21,379 nucleotides of DNA from Nemertoderma westbladi (Eukaryota > Xenacoelomorpha > Nemertodermatida > Nemertodermatidae). The position numbers were made by a program, and so were the translations under genes. Positions 9,193-20,451 of this stretch are shown piece by piece. A model generated the notes under the pieces. It saw nothing but the letters and a program-made list of their open reading frames with translations, was not told the origin of the DNA and did not search any database. How positions within the stretch are numbered: the first letter of the stretch is position 1; each line of letters begins with the position of its first letter. The stretch is from the NCBI GenBank assembly GCA_032718475.1, contig JAUCBJ010002590.1:1-21379 (forward strand). The letters are read 5' to 3'.

Positions 9193-10182
9193 CTTGTATT
9201 AAATTAAAAACCCATAAGATGCGGGCAAATGGAGGCACAAAGTTAAAATCAAATAGCATTTATACTTATTAGCATAACAGTAAAATTGGCTTATTTATGA
9301 CTGTTCAGTTCGGGCTCAACTTAAAAATAAATAAAGTTATATATTAAATTTAAAAAGTGTCTAACAAATTTAGACCTTGGCAAGCACGCCCAATAGCTCC
9401 CGGTTGCGTACGTAGCAAAGAGTTTCTAGGTCGCATCGATCAAAAACCTCAATTAGCTTTGTGGACCTTCTTTCCGGACAACCGAATAGGAAGTGATGGC
9501 CAGTTTCTATTGCTCCGCATATGCAGAGGTTTGACTCTAGGTCGCCGTAGAGATGCCTCATGTACGCGGTATTGGCCTGCCCGAGGATCAAGCCCAATAC
9601 AAACGATTCCTGAACTCTACAACATCTCAGATTCATTGGTTCAAGAGGTGGAGATCCGATATTTTCGGGATTAACGGATTTAGCCACTAACATGTTTCTC
9701 CAAAGTTTGCATAAATACTTATCGGTATCGTGTTTCTTGTATACAAAGACACTTGAATTTAAATTACATATTGAAGGTAGTGAGATGGACGATCGCAACC
9801 CGAGATGCCATGCTAAGTAAGATCGTACATATGATGAGTGTAGCGCATAGATATGATTATGATTTACCCGATAGTAGACTGATAGCCAGTAAATACATGT
9901 ATAGTGATCGCTTCTCGACAGTAACTTGAGTAGGTATTTTGTGGCTACATGCCTGCACCAAAGTACAGGCGACGGTAGACCACATACTAATTCCATTTTC
10001 GATCGATCCGGATTGAATGGTGTCCCAGTAACACGCTTCAACATTATTCCCCACATCTGGTGGAGAGAAGTCATTGTGGAGGTGTTTACCCATATTTGTG
10101 ATGCATACATAATACGCGGAAGAAGTACTGCATGTATGATCTTAATTGCTGTTGGGAGACAGATACCATGATTTATGAGCAC
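9175..10182 (-). mobile_element. 5'-truncated non-LTR retrotransposon (LINE) 3' end
   Basis: The C-terminal part of a LINE reverse transcriptase (see the CDS entry) is followed by an AT-rich 3' untranslated segment running into a TA dinucleotide tract at about 9174-9192, a plausible microsatellite tail. Only the last third or less of the polymerase gene is present, which is typical of 5' truncation during target-primed reverse transcription. The end of the element next to the TA tract abuts the N-terminal part of the protease pseudogene. I could not identify a target-site duplication. Confidence 0.65.
9370..10182 (-). pseudogene. LINE reverse transcriptase C-terminal fragment
   Basis: A 270-residue open frame. 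The first 30 residues (IIHAVLLPRIMYASQIW) match the thumb/connection region that follows the fingers-palm domain of LINE reverse transcriptases. Near the C-terminus, CICG....GHH....GCP is the zinc-knuckle-like motif usual at the end of such proteins. The catalytic YADD region and the endonuclease domain are missing, so this cannot be an active enzyme. The frame has no internal stops, suggesting a fairly recent insertion. The clade cannot be assigned with confidence. Confidence 0.75.
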
Positions 10183-10203
10183 GAGACCGATACCATGATT
10201 TTA
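10156..10203. repeat. Two near-identical 19-bp direct copies at the LINE 5' boundary
   Basis: GAGACAGATACCATGATTT at 10156 and GAGACCGATACCATGATTT at 10183 differ at one base and are 27 bp apart. The first copy is within the LINE reading frame and the second lies just outside its open part, consistent with a small tandem duplication or repair product at the truncation point. Confidence 0.7.
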
Positions 10204-11084
10204 CAATTGATTTGTGAGGGTTGGTTTGATGTTATATTATGAGTGTGGTGTAGGGGGTGCTGTTGTGTTTGAGGTGTATGTGTAGATAGGTTGGACGTGT
10301 TTGAGGTGTGCGAATTGTCGTTTCCTAAGTAATTATGTTGGGAATGGTTGGGCGAATATTGAGTTTGGTCTTTTACATTAATTATGTGGGGTGTTACATG
10401 CTGATTGAAATTAGTTCCCATTAAGCCCCCCACAACCCCATTTGCATTGTCAGTTAATACATAAATATTATACTTAAACAAAGATATAAGTAGGACCATG
10501 AATCCTCCAGGCTTGCGATCGTTCTTCATAATTGTTGTAAACTGAGTAAATTTTTTCCTTCAATACAGCAAACTTTTTGCCTACCACGCTACCAGTTACC
10601 GGTACCATTGTAATGTAACAGCCTACTGTTGGGCGGATAATAGTAGAACTGTAATAAGTCATTAAAGCAATAATGATAGTATATTACTACATACAATAGA
10701 GCAACTGGTATACCTACAATCCGTATCTCATTCTAGATATCATTTTTCAAACTGGGAGTCATTACTCAAACCTTTTACTAATGATAGTCAACGGAGAATT
10801 TAGGTAGGTAAGAGTTTAGAAATCAGAGCGACCCAGCCAAGTCAAACTTACTCAAACTAAATAGTTTAGCAAGAAAGTTTAGCAGAAGTGATTGAGCCAT
10901 TAAATTCCAAGATTGCTGTATGAATTCGATAATGGAGGGTGACACCAGTTAGAGTTTACTTTTTCTTTACTGTTATTTTAGACTTCAATGCCCAACCCCA
11001 TTACAGTGGTGGTGCTATATGTACATCAATAACAATTATATCTGTATTTTGTATGTTTATTTGTATTTAACCATTATATGCAAT
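10204..11084. other. Intergenic interval with strand-skewed G/T-rich block
   Basis: Bases about 10210-10330 are strongly G/T-rich on the plus strand. They create a minus-strand 118-codon low-complexity frame rich in His, Asn, Thr and Gln, which I do not regard as a gene because it has no recognisable domain. The remainder is AT-rich without features I can support. Confidence 0.55.
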
Positions 11085-12975
11085 AATATTTGGAATGTCT
11101 GCCCTTTTTATCTCATAACGGCCAGATATTACACCAAGCATCAGATCTAAAGTACTGTACATGGAATAACTCAATCTTAATGTTTGTAAGCACAAAAAGT
11201 AAATAGTTATATTGTTTCACAGATAAGACTAAATTTAGAGCCCAATTTAAACACTATTTATGCCATATCCTTCACCAAATTAGTATCATATTTCGTAACA
11301 TACTCTAGTGTATATCCTACTGATCAACATATCCACATGCGAATAAAGTCATGAGAGTGATTATAAAAGGCAGAATAGTCAGACTAAGAAGTGAAGCGGT
11401 TATTTGGAATCCGAAGTAATCATTTAGAATACCACCGAATAGCGCGCCAAGTAAAGCACCAACGGCAAATGAGATTCTAAGGGCTTGTTGTAGAACAGCC
11501 CTTGTATCAATGTTGTCAGGGTGACCGCAGACCCTCACAGCCAGACGAGTTTGTGTTTCAAACGCTGGAATCGACATTATCCCAACTGACATTCCAATAA
11601 TGACCATCGAACTAAGTGAAATGGTTAAGGAGTGAGGTAAACCAAGTATCTCAGTCGGTCCTACTAGTTGCATAGAGCCGAACAGTATCGTTGCACCAAT
11701 TACAGTTGGGTAAATTGTCTTGAAATTGAACTTTTTAATCAAAATGGTAAATAAGACAGCTATAAAAATTTCGCATCCAGGATGTATCATATATGCTAAA
11801 CCAATATTATATTGATTGACATGATAGTAGTAGTGAATATAAGACGAGTAATACGCCAATACAAAATGAATCACCATCAATAGATAGATGTGATGAATAT
11901 ATATTATCGTAATTGCTGGGTTCTTCAGCAATCCAAGATATGTTGGTCGTTCCTCATTTGATTCATGTCTATCGTAAAGGTAAGGAGGAGCCTCGTACCA
12001 GCAGTAAAGAACACCAGTGAGAAACATCAAACTCGATATGATAAATGGATATTCAAAACCCAGGGAAGCGAACAAAGAGGATCCAAATACTGGTGCGATA
12101 GCATATCCTGCAGTGCTAAGTACAATAGATATACCAGCTAAGAAACTTCTGTGGTTTGGCATCAATTCCATTAATAAATTGTAGGAGTAAGTGTAACATA
12201 TGTTTAGACCAATTCCTATTAGTAGTCGCAGCAAAAAACATGTGAATATATGTCCGGTGTTGTTGGGAATGTATTCTACAAATCCAAAAAGCAGCTGGGA
12301 TGTCGTTCCTATGACGCCAAATATTCCTAAAGAAATTCGCGAACCCCAGTTGGTGATGGAATGTGGGAAAACAATGTAAAGAATAACCTGGACGAGGGGA
12401 TATATTGCAAACAAGGAACCAATGAGGGTCTTAGACCAGCCACGCTTTCCTACAACGATAGGGAAAAATGATTCCAGTAGATTCATACCCCATCCTGGTA
12501 TTAACTGAAAGGTCATCAATATAATCACCAACACAGTAAGTCTCCATCCATGAAGTCTATTTGTTGGAGTTTGGTAAAGGGAAGTTGATTCATCAAGCAT
12601 TATGAATAATATAGATTAACTATAAATTCAATTTTAGCCTTAGTGGCTCTAAAAATACTGTGAATTCCGCAACTGTGAATTCCGAACTGAGTGATAAGTT
12701 TACCGGGGCGAGGATGACTCTTGACGCAATCAAATGGTACTGTAACCTGTGTTTGTGTTATTGGCTCCCGTTTATTATTTTGTAATCTGTAGCTGAAGTT
12801 AACAATATTAATTCCACGAGATGTAATTTATTTCAAAAGTCACTCCGTCTCGACCTCGAGTTTAACTATTTAATGCAACAATAATGGTTTAAGAGAGAGT
12901 TATGGAGGATTCTCCTTCTTAAACTATCCTCTTATAAAAAGGTAATAAAATATCATACCATCATCTGCTGAAAGA
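11085..12975. repeat. Segmental duplication, copy B
   Basis: Counterpart of 5667-7510 in the same orientation, about 5.4 kb away. Relative to copy A, the 5' flank contains roughly 250 extra bases (about 12620-12880) between the start codon and the shared GGATTCTC block, so one copy has gained or the other lost sequence in the probable promoter region. Confidence 0.83.
11317..12600 (-). CDS. SLC18B1-like MFS transporter, paralogue B
   Basis: Intact 427-residue paralogue of the product at 6020-7303, the same length without gaps and over 90 percent identical by eye. The start at MLDESTSL (12600) is fixed by an in-frame stop six codons upstream. The hydrophobic profile and SLC18B1-family signatures are as in paralogue A. 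Substitutions concentrate in helices: around residues 153-167 (TM5), 236-245 (TM7, with His at 236 and 245 where A has Ile and Tyr), 278-286 (TM8), 337-343 (TM10) and 382-393 (TM11, Ala382 and Asn393 against Asp and Ile). Both copies have kept the frame, so both were probably functional after duplication, perhaps with different substrate or coupling properties. That last point is inference. Confidence 0.82.
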   Translation of the reverse strand: MLDESTSLYQTPTNRLHGWRLTVLVIILMTFQLIPGWGMNLLESFFPIVVGKRGWSKTLIGSLFAIYPLVQVILYIVFPHSITNWGSRISLGIFGVIGTTSQLLFGFVEYIPNNTGHIFTCFLLRLLIGIGLNICYTYSYNLLMELMPNHRSFLAGISIVLSTAGYAIAPVFGSSLFASLGFEYPFIISSLMFLTGVLYCWYEAPPYLYDRHESNEERPTYLGLLKNPAITIIYIHHIYLLMVIHFVLAYYSSYIHYYYHVNQYNIGLAYMIHPGCEIFIAVLFTILIKKFNFKTIYPTVIGATILFGSMQLVGPTEILGLPHSLTISLSSMVIIGMSVGIMSIPAFETQTRLAVRVCGHPDNIDTRAVLQQALRISFAVGALLGALFGGILNDYFGFQITASLLSLTILPFIITLMTLFACGYVDQ

Positions 12976-13221
12976 TATGTTGGTAATTGGAGTTGCCATA
13001 GTTTACAAATATTGCAACATGCCATGCTGTCTCCCTTTTACTTATCGTCCATAAAGTATTCAATGTTTTTCTATTACTTAAACCCATTCAACAATAACTC
13101 TTTCAATATCAAATTTGAGGCTAATGGTGTATCATTAATGTTCGCCATGAGTCACCGAGATCTTTTTAACAGCCTTCCTTCCATCCATCCGTATACATGT
13201 TTTATTATTTATTTAAATTTA
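12601..13221. other. 5' flank of transporter paralogue B, no gene
   Basis: AT-rich sequence that includes the duplicated upstream block near 12890-12960. A short direct GTGAATTCCG duplication lies near 12660-12690. The 75-codon plus-strand ORF here has no recognisable content. Confidence 0.55.
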
Positions 13222-13289
13222 TTGAAATTGAACTTTTGAATCAAAATAGTAAATAAGACACCTATACAAATTTCGCATCCAGGATGTAT
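13222..13289 (-). pseudogene. 68-bp relic of a third SLC18B1-like copy
   Basis: These bases match the transporter genes in the region encoding about residues 274-297 (the end of TM8 and the following Lys/Phe-rich loop). There are about four mismatches to copy B and more to copy A. The match stops sharply at 13289, where the GC-rich island begins. It shows that a third copy, or a partial duplication, once existed here. Confidence 0.8.
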
Positions 13290-14245
13290 AGGTCAGGTCA
13301 GGTATTATAGGTCATTGATCAAGAAAACTTGCCACCTGCAGCTTAAAGGAGGTGCCACCTGTAGCTCCATAGACCCTCTTACTAGGGCAAATCTGGTCCT
13401 GAAACTAGGACCCCCTACGTTCTGGGATAAGGACGCCCTTGGTCCTGGATTAAGGACCCATATACTTGGCTGCAGGGGTATATGGCCTGGCCAGGCGGAT
13501 GGTGATCTACCAATGACTGGTCAGGGGTAGAGTGTTCTCATGTCCACTCTGACTCTGAGTGCACTTCACTGCGACCTGCACCGGGCAGCAGTGGTACAGG
13601 GCATGACCCAGCAGATGAGCTGCACAGCCAATGGTGGGTCATGTGCGCCAGAGTAGGTATGGGTGATGGGCCTCAAATCTGACTCCACTGCGACACCCAC
13701 CCTGTGGAATGGCAAACCAGGGTGTGGTATTTGCCCCAAGAGCTGACTCGGCAAAAAAGCACCCCACAACCCCCACTATGGATTACAATAGTAATGCGGA
13801 GGTCCGGCCACTAGAGGCCAGTGGAATTACCGGACACAATCGGCCTCACAGGGGTAGGTTATCTCCTGACCGGCTGCCTGTCTCACCCCCCTACTACTGG
13901 ATAGAGAGCAGCCAACAATTCTTTGAGTCCCTTTCCTGATGACCTTTCTGGCCCAACCCCTGGGTCATCAGGGATGCCAGATTGTGAGGGGGAGAGGGAT
14001 TCTGGAGTTGGAGGCTACTGTCATGTTCCACCCGACCAACAAAGCCATTGGTGAATCTGAGGCAAGTCACTAGACTAGCCTCAGTAAACTTCCTAACACT
14101 TGGGTCGCCAATGCGACAAGGTGATCTGACTGCCTTGGCAGATAAGCGTTCTCTTAGCGCAGTGGGTGTTGTTCAAAAGCACAGAATGCAGACTGGACAG
14201 ACTGATGAGGTTCTGATTAAGGACATGGGGAGCGGTTTTTATTAA
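13290..14245. other. GC-rich island of probable mobile-element origin
   Basis: Composition changes abruptly at both ends: this stretch is GC-rich with many CTG/CAG steps, while the neighbours are AT-rich. A 53-codon plus-strand frame beginning MDYNSNAEVRPLEAS at 13780 and a following frame of about 40 codons (from about 13930, shifted) look like pieces of a protein, but I recognise no family. A 5' region or ORF1 remnant of a non-LTR element is one possibility. An unusual non-coding or transferred segment is another. Confidence 0.4.
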
Positions 14246-14556
14246 AATTTTGAACAAAGATATCAACAAGCTCCTCAAGTTGTTCCAGATCTGCTAATGC
14301 ATAGTAATCAGATAAATAATTAAATTCAACTTCCATAATTTAAGATAGAATTACAAAAATATAACATAAACACTAGTTAAACCAAAAACAGATAAAACAT
14401 ATAAGATAAACACTAATTTGAATTTCCCTCATAAAAAGATGCACAACTTAACTGATTTATTGCAAAAAAAATTTCCAATGTTTAAACGCGTTTTTCTCAG
14501 AACTATAAAAAATTTCAATAGGTCCCTTTCTATTGTGACCGCTACTAAAATACTTA
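14246..14556 (-). other. AT-rich 3' flank of the wolframin-like gene
   Basis: No gene is visible. A minus-strand AATAAA at 14461-14456, about 100 bases beyond the displaced C-terminal frame, is a candidate poly(A) signal. It suggests that transcripts of the wolframin-like gene run through the displaced domain. Confidence 0.45.
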
Positions 14557-14871
14557 TTAATCATCGAGAGTTAATAACGGTGAAAATTTTAAATTAAATG
14601 ACGAAACGGCGATAATCTCGAGAACGTCGAAAACTGAATCGATCCTAGCAGCTGTGGCTGCGGAATAAATTAGTTTGGTTTTAGTGGAACTGTTGTTTGT
14701 CTGGGAATCGGTCTCGAAGTAGTGGTTAATAACTCGATGAAGAGACGTCTTCCCGTCGATAAAACCCGATAATTTTATTTTTCTTCCGTTCGCTAATTGG
14801 CTAGAAATATCGGCAGGGACATCGTTAACCAATAGGATTACCGTATCCGTCCCTATGGCAACCGTTAGTTG
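14557..14871 (-). pseudogene. Displaced wolframin C-terminal (OB-fold-like) domain
   Basis: A 104-residue open frame overlaps the end of the upstream wolframin-like ORF in a different frame. Its start, QLTVAIG, corresponds to the ITVG segment of animal wolframins. The rest (a hydrophobic strand, GRKIKLSGFIDG, then FDVLEIIAV) follows the strand pattern of the lumenal C-terminal domain. The frame change falls between the Cys of ENLDIC and QLTVAIG. Compared with vertebrate wolframin, about 20 residues rich in Lys/His are also missing at that spot, so a small deletion with net frame shift fits. A single-base assembly error is the main alternative. Confidence 0.65.
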
Positions 14872-16499
14872 CAGATGTCCAAGTTCTCTGTCGAGGTATT
14901 ATTGGCGCAATCCGCGTACTTCAATCCGTAGACACACGCGATTGGTTGAGATATCGCCTTCGGCAGTAAATTAATGACATCTTCGAATTTATTTAGCGTT
15001 ACAGTAAGTCTGACTGCCTTTAATCTACCGGTCCACGCCACCGGTAAGTCATGAAGTTGCGCGCATTTTAATTGCATTGCGGCTTCATTGTTCGAATTTG
15101 GCGCCATTTTACCGCAAATCGAATTATATGTTTTCCACGGTATTGGGGGAATTAATGTCTCGTCTTCGTCATAATTGGGGATATGTTTAGCAATAAATAT
15201 TAAAGCGATAAGTAATATTAGAGGAACAGTTAGCAATTTATAATGGATAAATTTCTTGTGAATCGAGGAATAATTAACTTTATTTTTAACAAACCAAAAT
15301 GTTAATGGCGGCGTCGCCAGTATAATTAACGATAATATTATCTGAACAATAACAGATGTTATTAGGAATATATATAACGCAGTTACAGTTAATGTTGCCA
15401 TAATAACTAGTGGTATTAATATGGGGTATCGTGAGGAGAATACGGCACACAGTATGGGGATGAGTACGCGAATAATATTGGTAGTGTTCCCATAGAATAT
15501 TCGAGATAATTGCATCCACAATATCCATATTAATTCCGATGTCGCTGTATTGGTTGAGTTGTTGTTAAGGCTAGTCCCTATAATTCTAGAAATATAGTAG
15601 ACCACGGCTAGAAGCATAATACTTGGTAAACCAAAGGCAACTATAATATCATCGAATACCTCCATTCTCCCCACGTAGAGATAGAGTTTTGTTTCAGTTA
15701 GCATTACGAGGAAAGTCAATATTACGGCGTAGATTCTTAACCTGTTCAGAGATGGGTTAGTTGTAGTTGCCTTGGTGTAACTATGGTAACACATTAGTAA
15801 AGCGAAGCCCATGCATTCGTTTATTATTATCCTCATGTATTTTCGGCATATACTATAGGTTGCTATAGAAACCGTTAACGACATAACAATTACAGTGGCA
15901 GAATTTACCATCTTTAAATACGTTTGTTGTTTACCCTCGCTGTCCAATGAGGTACATTTTCTTGAAGGTGTCTGGTGATTGGTTAGGTTTATGTAGGTTA
16001 AGGTAGACAGCACAGAAATAACAAACGAAACACCGAAAATAGCCAAAGGTATAGCTATGAAGAATAGGTCAGTTCTCAACCAATCATACAACACGAATAG
16101 AATCAAAGTAAATACTTGGTTTACTGGTATTAGTGACGTCATCCACGCAACGCCTTTAAACGTTATAGTTTCCATGACCATTGATTGGCCATCATTGATT
16201 AACCCTAACCAATATTGTATTCGCAATAGGCGGTCAATAGACGGTAGACCAGTAATCCTGTCATTCTGAGACCGGCTACAACTGTTATTATTGATAACAA
16301 CATCTGTTGATTCTGATTGGCTTTCTGTAGCCTCATCATTATTATGCGATTGGATTTTCAAATTCAGGCAACAATTATATTCGATTTGCGATTCCCCAGT
16401 TACATTGCTGCTTTTCCATTGGCTGCCTGCCACCGCAGTTATATCACTGCCAGTTGACCCTTTACCGACAGTTATCGGATTACCATAATTTTCACTCAT
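14865..16499 (-). CDS. Wolframin-like ER membrane protein, C-terminally truncated by frameshift
   Basis: A 544-residue single-exon ORF. Residues 1-85 are hydrophilic and Ser/Asn-rich. About 95-440 contain some nine hydrophobic segments. Residues 450-544 are the conserved lumenal region of wolframin: PW at 454, ICG at 461-463, LKCAQL around 477-482 (Cys479), AWTGRLKAVR at 488-497, LLP at 511, CVYG at 522-525, Cys531 and an NTST motif at 534-537. Wolframin (WFS1) is an ER glycoprotein involved in calcium handling and ER stress. The ATG at 16499 has A at -3 and an in-frame TAA two codons upstream. The SEL1-like repeats usual before the membrane part are not visible here, so this is either a short-N-terminus homologue or upstream exons are missing. 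The protein stops after DICN, while its expected last domain continues in another frame (14871-14557). Confidence 0.82.
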   Translation of the reverse strand: MSENYGNPITVGKGSTGSDITAVAGSQWKSSNVTGESQIEYNCCLNLKIQSHNNDEATESQSESTDVVINNNSCSRSQNDRITGLPSIDRLLRIQYWLGLINDGQSMVMETITFKGVAWMTSLIPVNQVFTLILFVLYDWLRTDLFFIAIPLAIFGVSFVISVLSTLTYINLTNHQTPSRKCTSLDSEGKQQTYLKMVNSATVIVMSLTVSIATYSICRKYMRIIINECMGFALLMCYHSYTKATTTNPSLNRLRIYAVILTFLVMLTETKLYLYVGRMEVFDDIIVAFGLPSIMLLAVVYYISRIIGTSLNNNSTNTATSELIWILWMQLSRIFYGNTTNIIRVLIPILCAVFSSRYPILIPLVIMATLTVTALYIFLITSVIVQIILSLIILATPPLTFWFVKNKVNYSSIHKKFIHYKLLTVPLILLIALIFIAKHIPNYDEDETLIPPIPWKTYNSICGKMAPNSNNEAAMQLKCAQLHDLPVAWTGRLKAVRLTVTLNKFEDVINLLPKAISQPIACVYGLKYADCANNTSTENLDICN

Positions 16500-16828
16500 G
16501 TTTTACGCAGTTATTTGAATTTAGTTTAAAAGTTATAAAATATCTTCCACAAATAACAATGTTCTTGGTATTTAACCAGGTGTCCGCATATGCTTTATAC
16601 CCGATTGTAACACACCCTCCTACAACATATGTTATCGATATACTTGTTAGCAGAGTACTTTATTGCTTCAGTTGTTAATAAACGGTATGTTGATAAGGTG
16701 CAGTGCGGTAGCTAGTTAATGCAATAATCCGCACGTTTAATTAAAGGCTACTTCGCACGTCAATAATTCAAAGTGATTGAAAAAATAAAAATAATGCACT
16801 TTAACATTGCACGACTATGTTATAAGTG
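16500..16828. other. 5' flank of the wolframin-like gene
   Basis: AT-rich with no ORF I can support and no clear promoter motif. It lies between the wolframin-like start codon and the small inverted-repeat element. Confidence 0.5.
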
Positions 16829-17102
16829 CCCATGTGAAGAATACCAGACTTTCTGCCGTTATATTTCACTTTGCAGTTACCCCCATGTGAAGAATACCAG
16901 GTTTTCACCAAAACCGCAGGTTACAAAAGGGCTGAATCGAACCAAAACAATAAACGAATTAGTATATGTACAGGTTATAAGACAGAAATAAGCGCTATAA
17001 AACACTTAATAAATATAAATTTAAAAAAATAAAAAATCTTCATATATAAAATTCCAATAAAAAATCGACCGAAAAGTGAAATCCTGGTATTCTTCATATG
17101 GG
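16829..17102. mobile_element. Small inverted-repeat element (about 221 or 274 bp) with an extra end copy
   Basis: CCCATGTGAAGAATACCAG occurs at 16829-16847 and again at 16882-16900. Its inverted form lies at 17084-17102. Matching of the second copy with the inverted copy extends to about 27 bp (16882-16908 against 17076-17102). The interior is AT-rich and non-coding. This is the form of a MITE in which one terminal repeat is duplicated. The exact left end and target duplication are uncertain. The ancestral terminal sequence appears to start CCCAT. Confidence 0.75.
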
Positions 17103-17320
17103 CGGTTTTAAGTATTTAACTATTAAGTTGGTAGATAAAGTAGCACCACTATTTATAGTGAGCCGTGTTTTTTTTTGTTTTACCGTAGTTATTGAGTGAA
17201 AATATAGCCGCGAGCAGGCTGTTCAACTAATGTGTAGTGAGTGACAAAGTACATAAACCAAAATAAAGGAATATAAATAACAAGTTAACTAATTATTTCA
17301 TCTATGAATCATGAATTTTT

Positions 17321-17680
17321 CAACTAGTTGAACTTTCAACTAGTTGAACTTTCAACTAGTTGAACTTTCAACTAGTTGAACTTTCAACTAGTTGAACTTT
17401 CAACTAGTTGAACTTTCAACTAGTTGAACTTTTACCTAGTTGAACTTTCACCTAGTTAGATTTTCACCTAGTTGAACTTTCACCTAGTTGAACTTTAACC
17501 TAGTTGAACTTTCACCTAGTTGAACTTTCACCTAGTTGAATTTTCACCTAGTTGAACTTTCACCTAGTTGAACTTTCAACTAGTTGAACTTTCAACTAGT
17601 TGAACTTTCAACTAGTTGAACTTTCAACTAGTTGAACTTTCAACTAGTTGAACTTTCAACTAGTTGAACTTTCAACTAGT
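17321..17680. repeat. 16-bp palindromic minisatellite, 23 units in perfect register
   Basis: Units start every 16 bases from 17321 to 17673 without a single indel. The canonical unit contains CAACTAGTTG, a perfect 10-bp palindrome, extending to the 14-bp palindrome TTCAACTAGTTGAA. Units 1-7 (17321-17417) are canonical, units 8-16 (17433-17561) carry ACCTAG and so break the palindrome, and units 17-23 (17577-17673) are canonical again. The array lies about 165 bases upstream of the penultimate NNT exon, within its preceding intron. Confidence 0.95.
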
Positions 17681-17836
17681 GATATGAAGAGCATAGGAAG
17701 GAATATGAATAGCATATGAATATATTGTAAAAAAATATGCGTAATATTTTCGTGGGATTTTTCTTTAGCTGATACGAGTTATTATAGATACTATACGATA
17801 CCGCCGAGTCAGTAACTAGAGAATATTCTGTTATGA

Positions 17837-20301
<2,465 letters not shown>

Positions 20302-20451
20302 GTTGTTGTTGTAAAACGAACTCTGGGCGTCGGATATGCCGCCGTCGACAATCCAATATTCTTCAAAGAAAACACCGGAATGTTGCTAGGCGACGCCAAG
20401 AAGATGTGTGACGGGTTGCTAGGGAAACTGAAAGACTTCTACTCTGAGTGA
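20302..20451 (+). CDS. NNT: NAD(P) transhydrogenase, terminal exon
   Basis: This exon encodes [20 protein letters not shown] through MLLGDAKK to the stop at 20449-20451, the last 49 residues of domain III. The KR.LG.GYA..DNPIF and LLGDAK segments are the C-terminal NADP-binding hallmarks of the family. It joins in phase 0 to the exon ending at 18079 with no residue gained or lost relative to animal homologues. The exon is intact and ordinary in sequence. Confidence 0.93.
   Translation, partial: VVVVKRTLGVGYAAVDNPIFFKENTGMLLGDAKKMCDGLLGKLKDFYSE

Noticed and set aside
10173-10529. 118-codon minus-strand ORF rich in His, Asn and Thr
   Set aside because: It arises from a G/T-skewed low-complexity stretch. 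It has no family resemblance and does not join the LINE frame.
16925-16950. A tRNA-like B-box (GGTTCGATTC on the minus strand) suggesting a tRNA or SINE
   Set aside because: No A-box or cloverleaf partner sequences are found at the expected distance, and it lies inside the inverted-repeat element.
16454-16991. Plus-strand ORFs of about 70 codons upstream of NNT as possible NNT exons
   Set aside because: None resembles any part of transhydrogenase, and they lack splice-site and codon-composition support.
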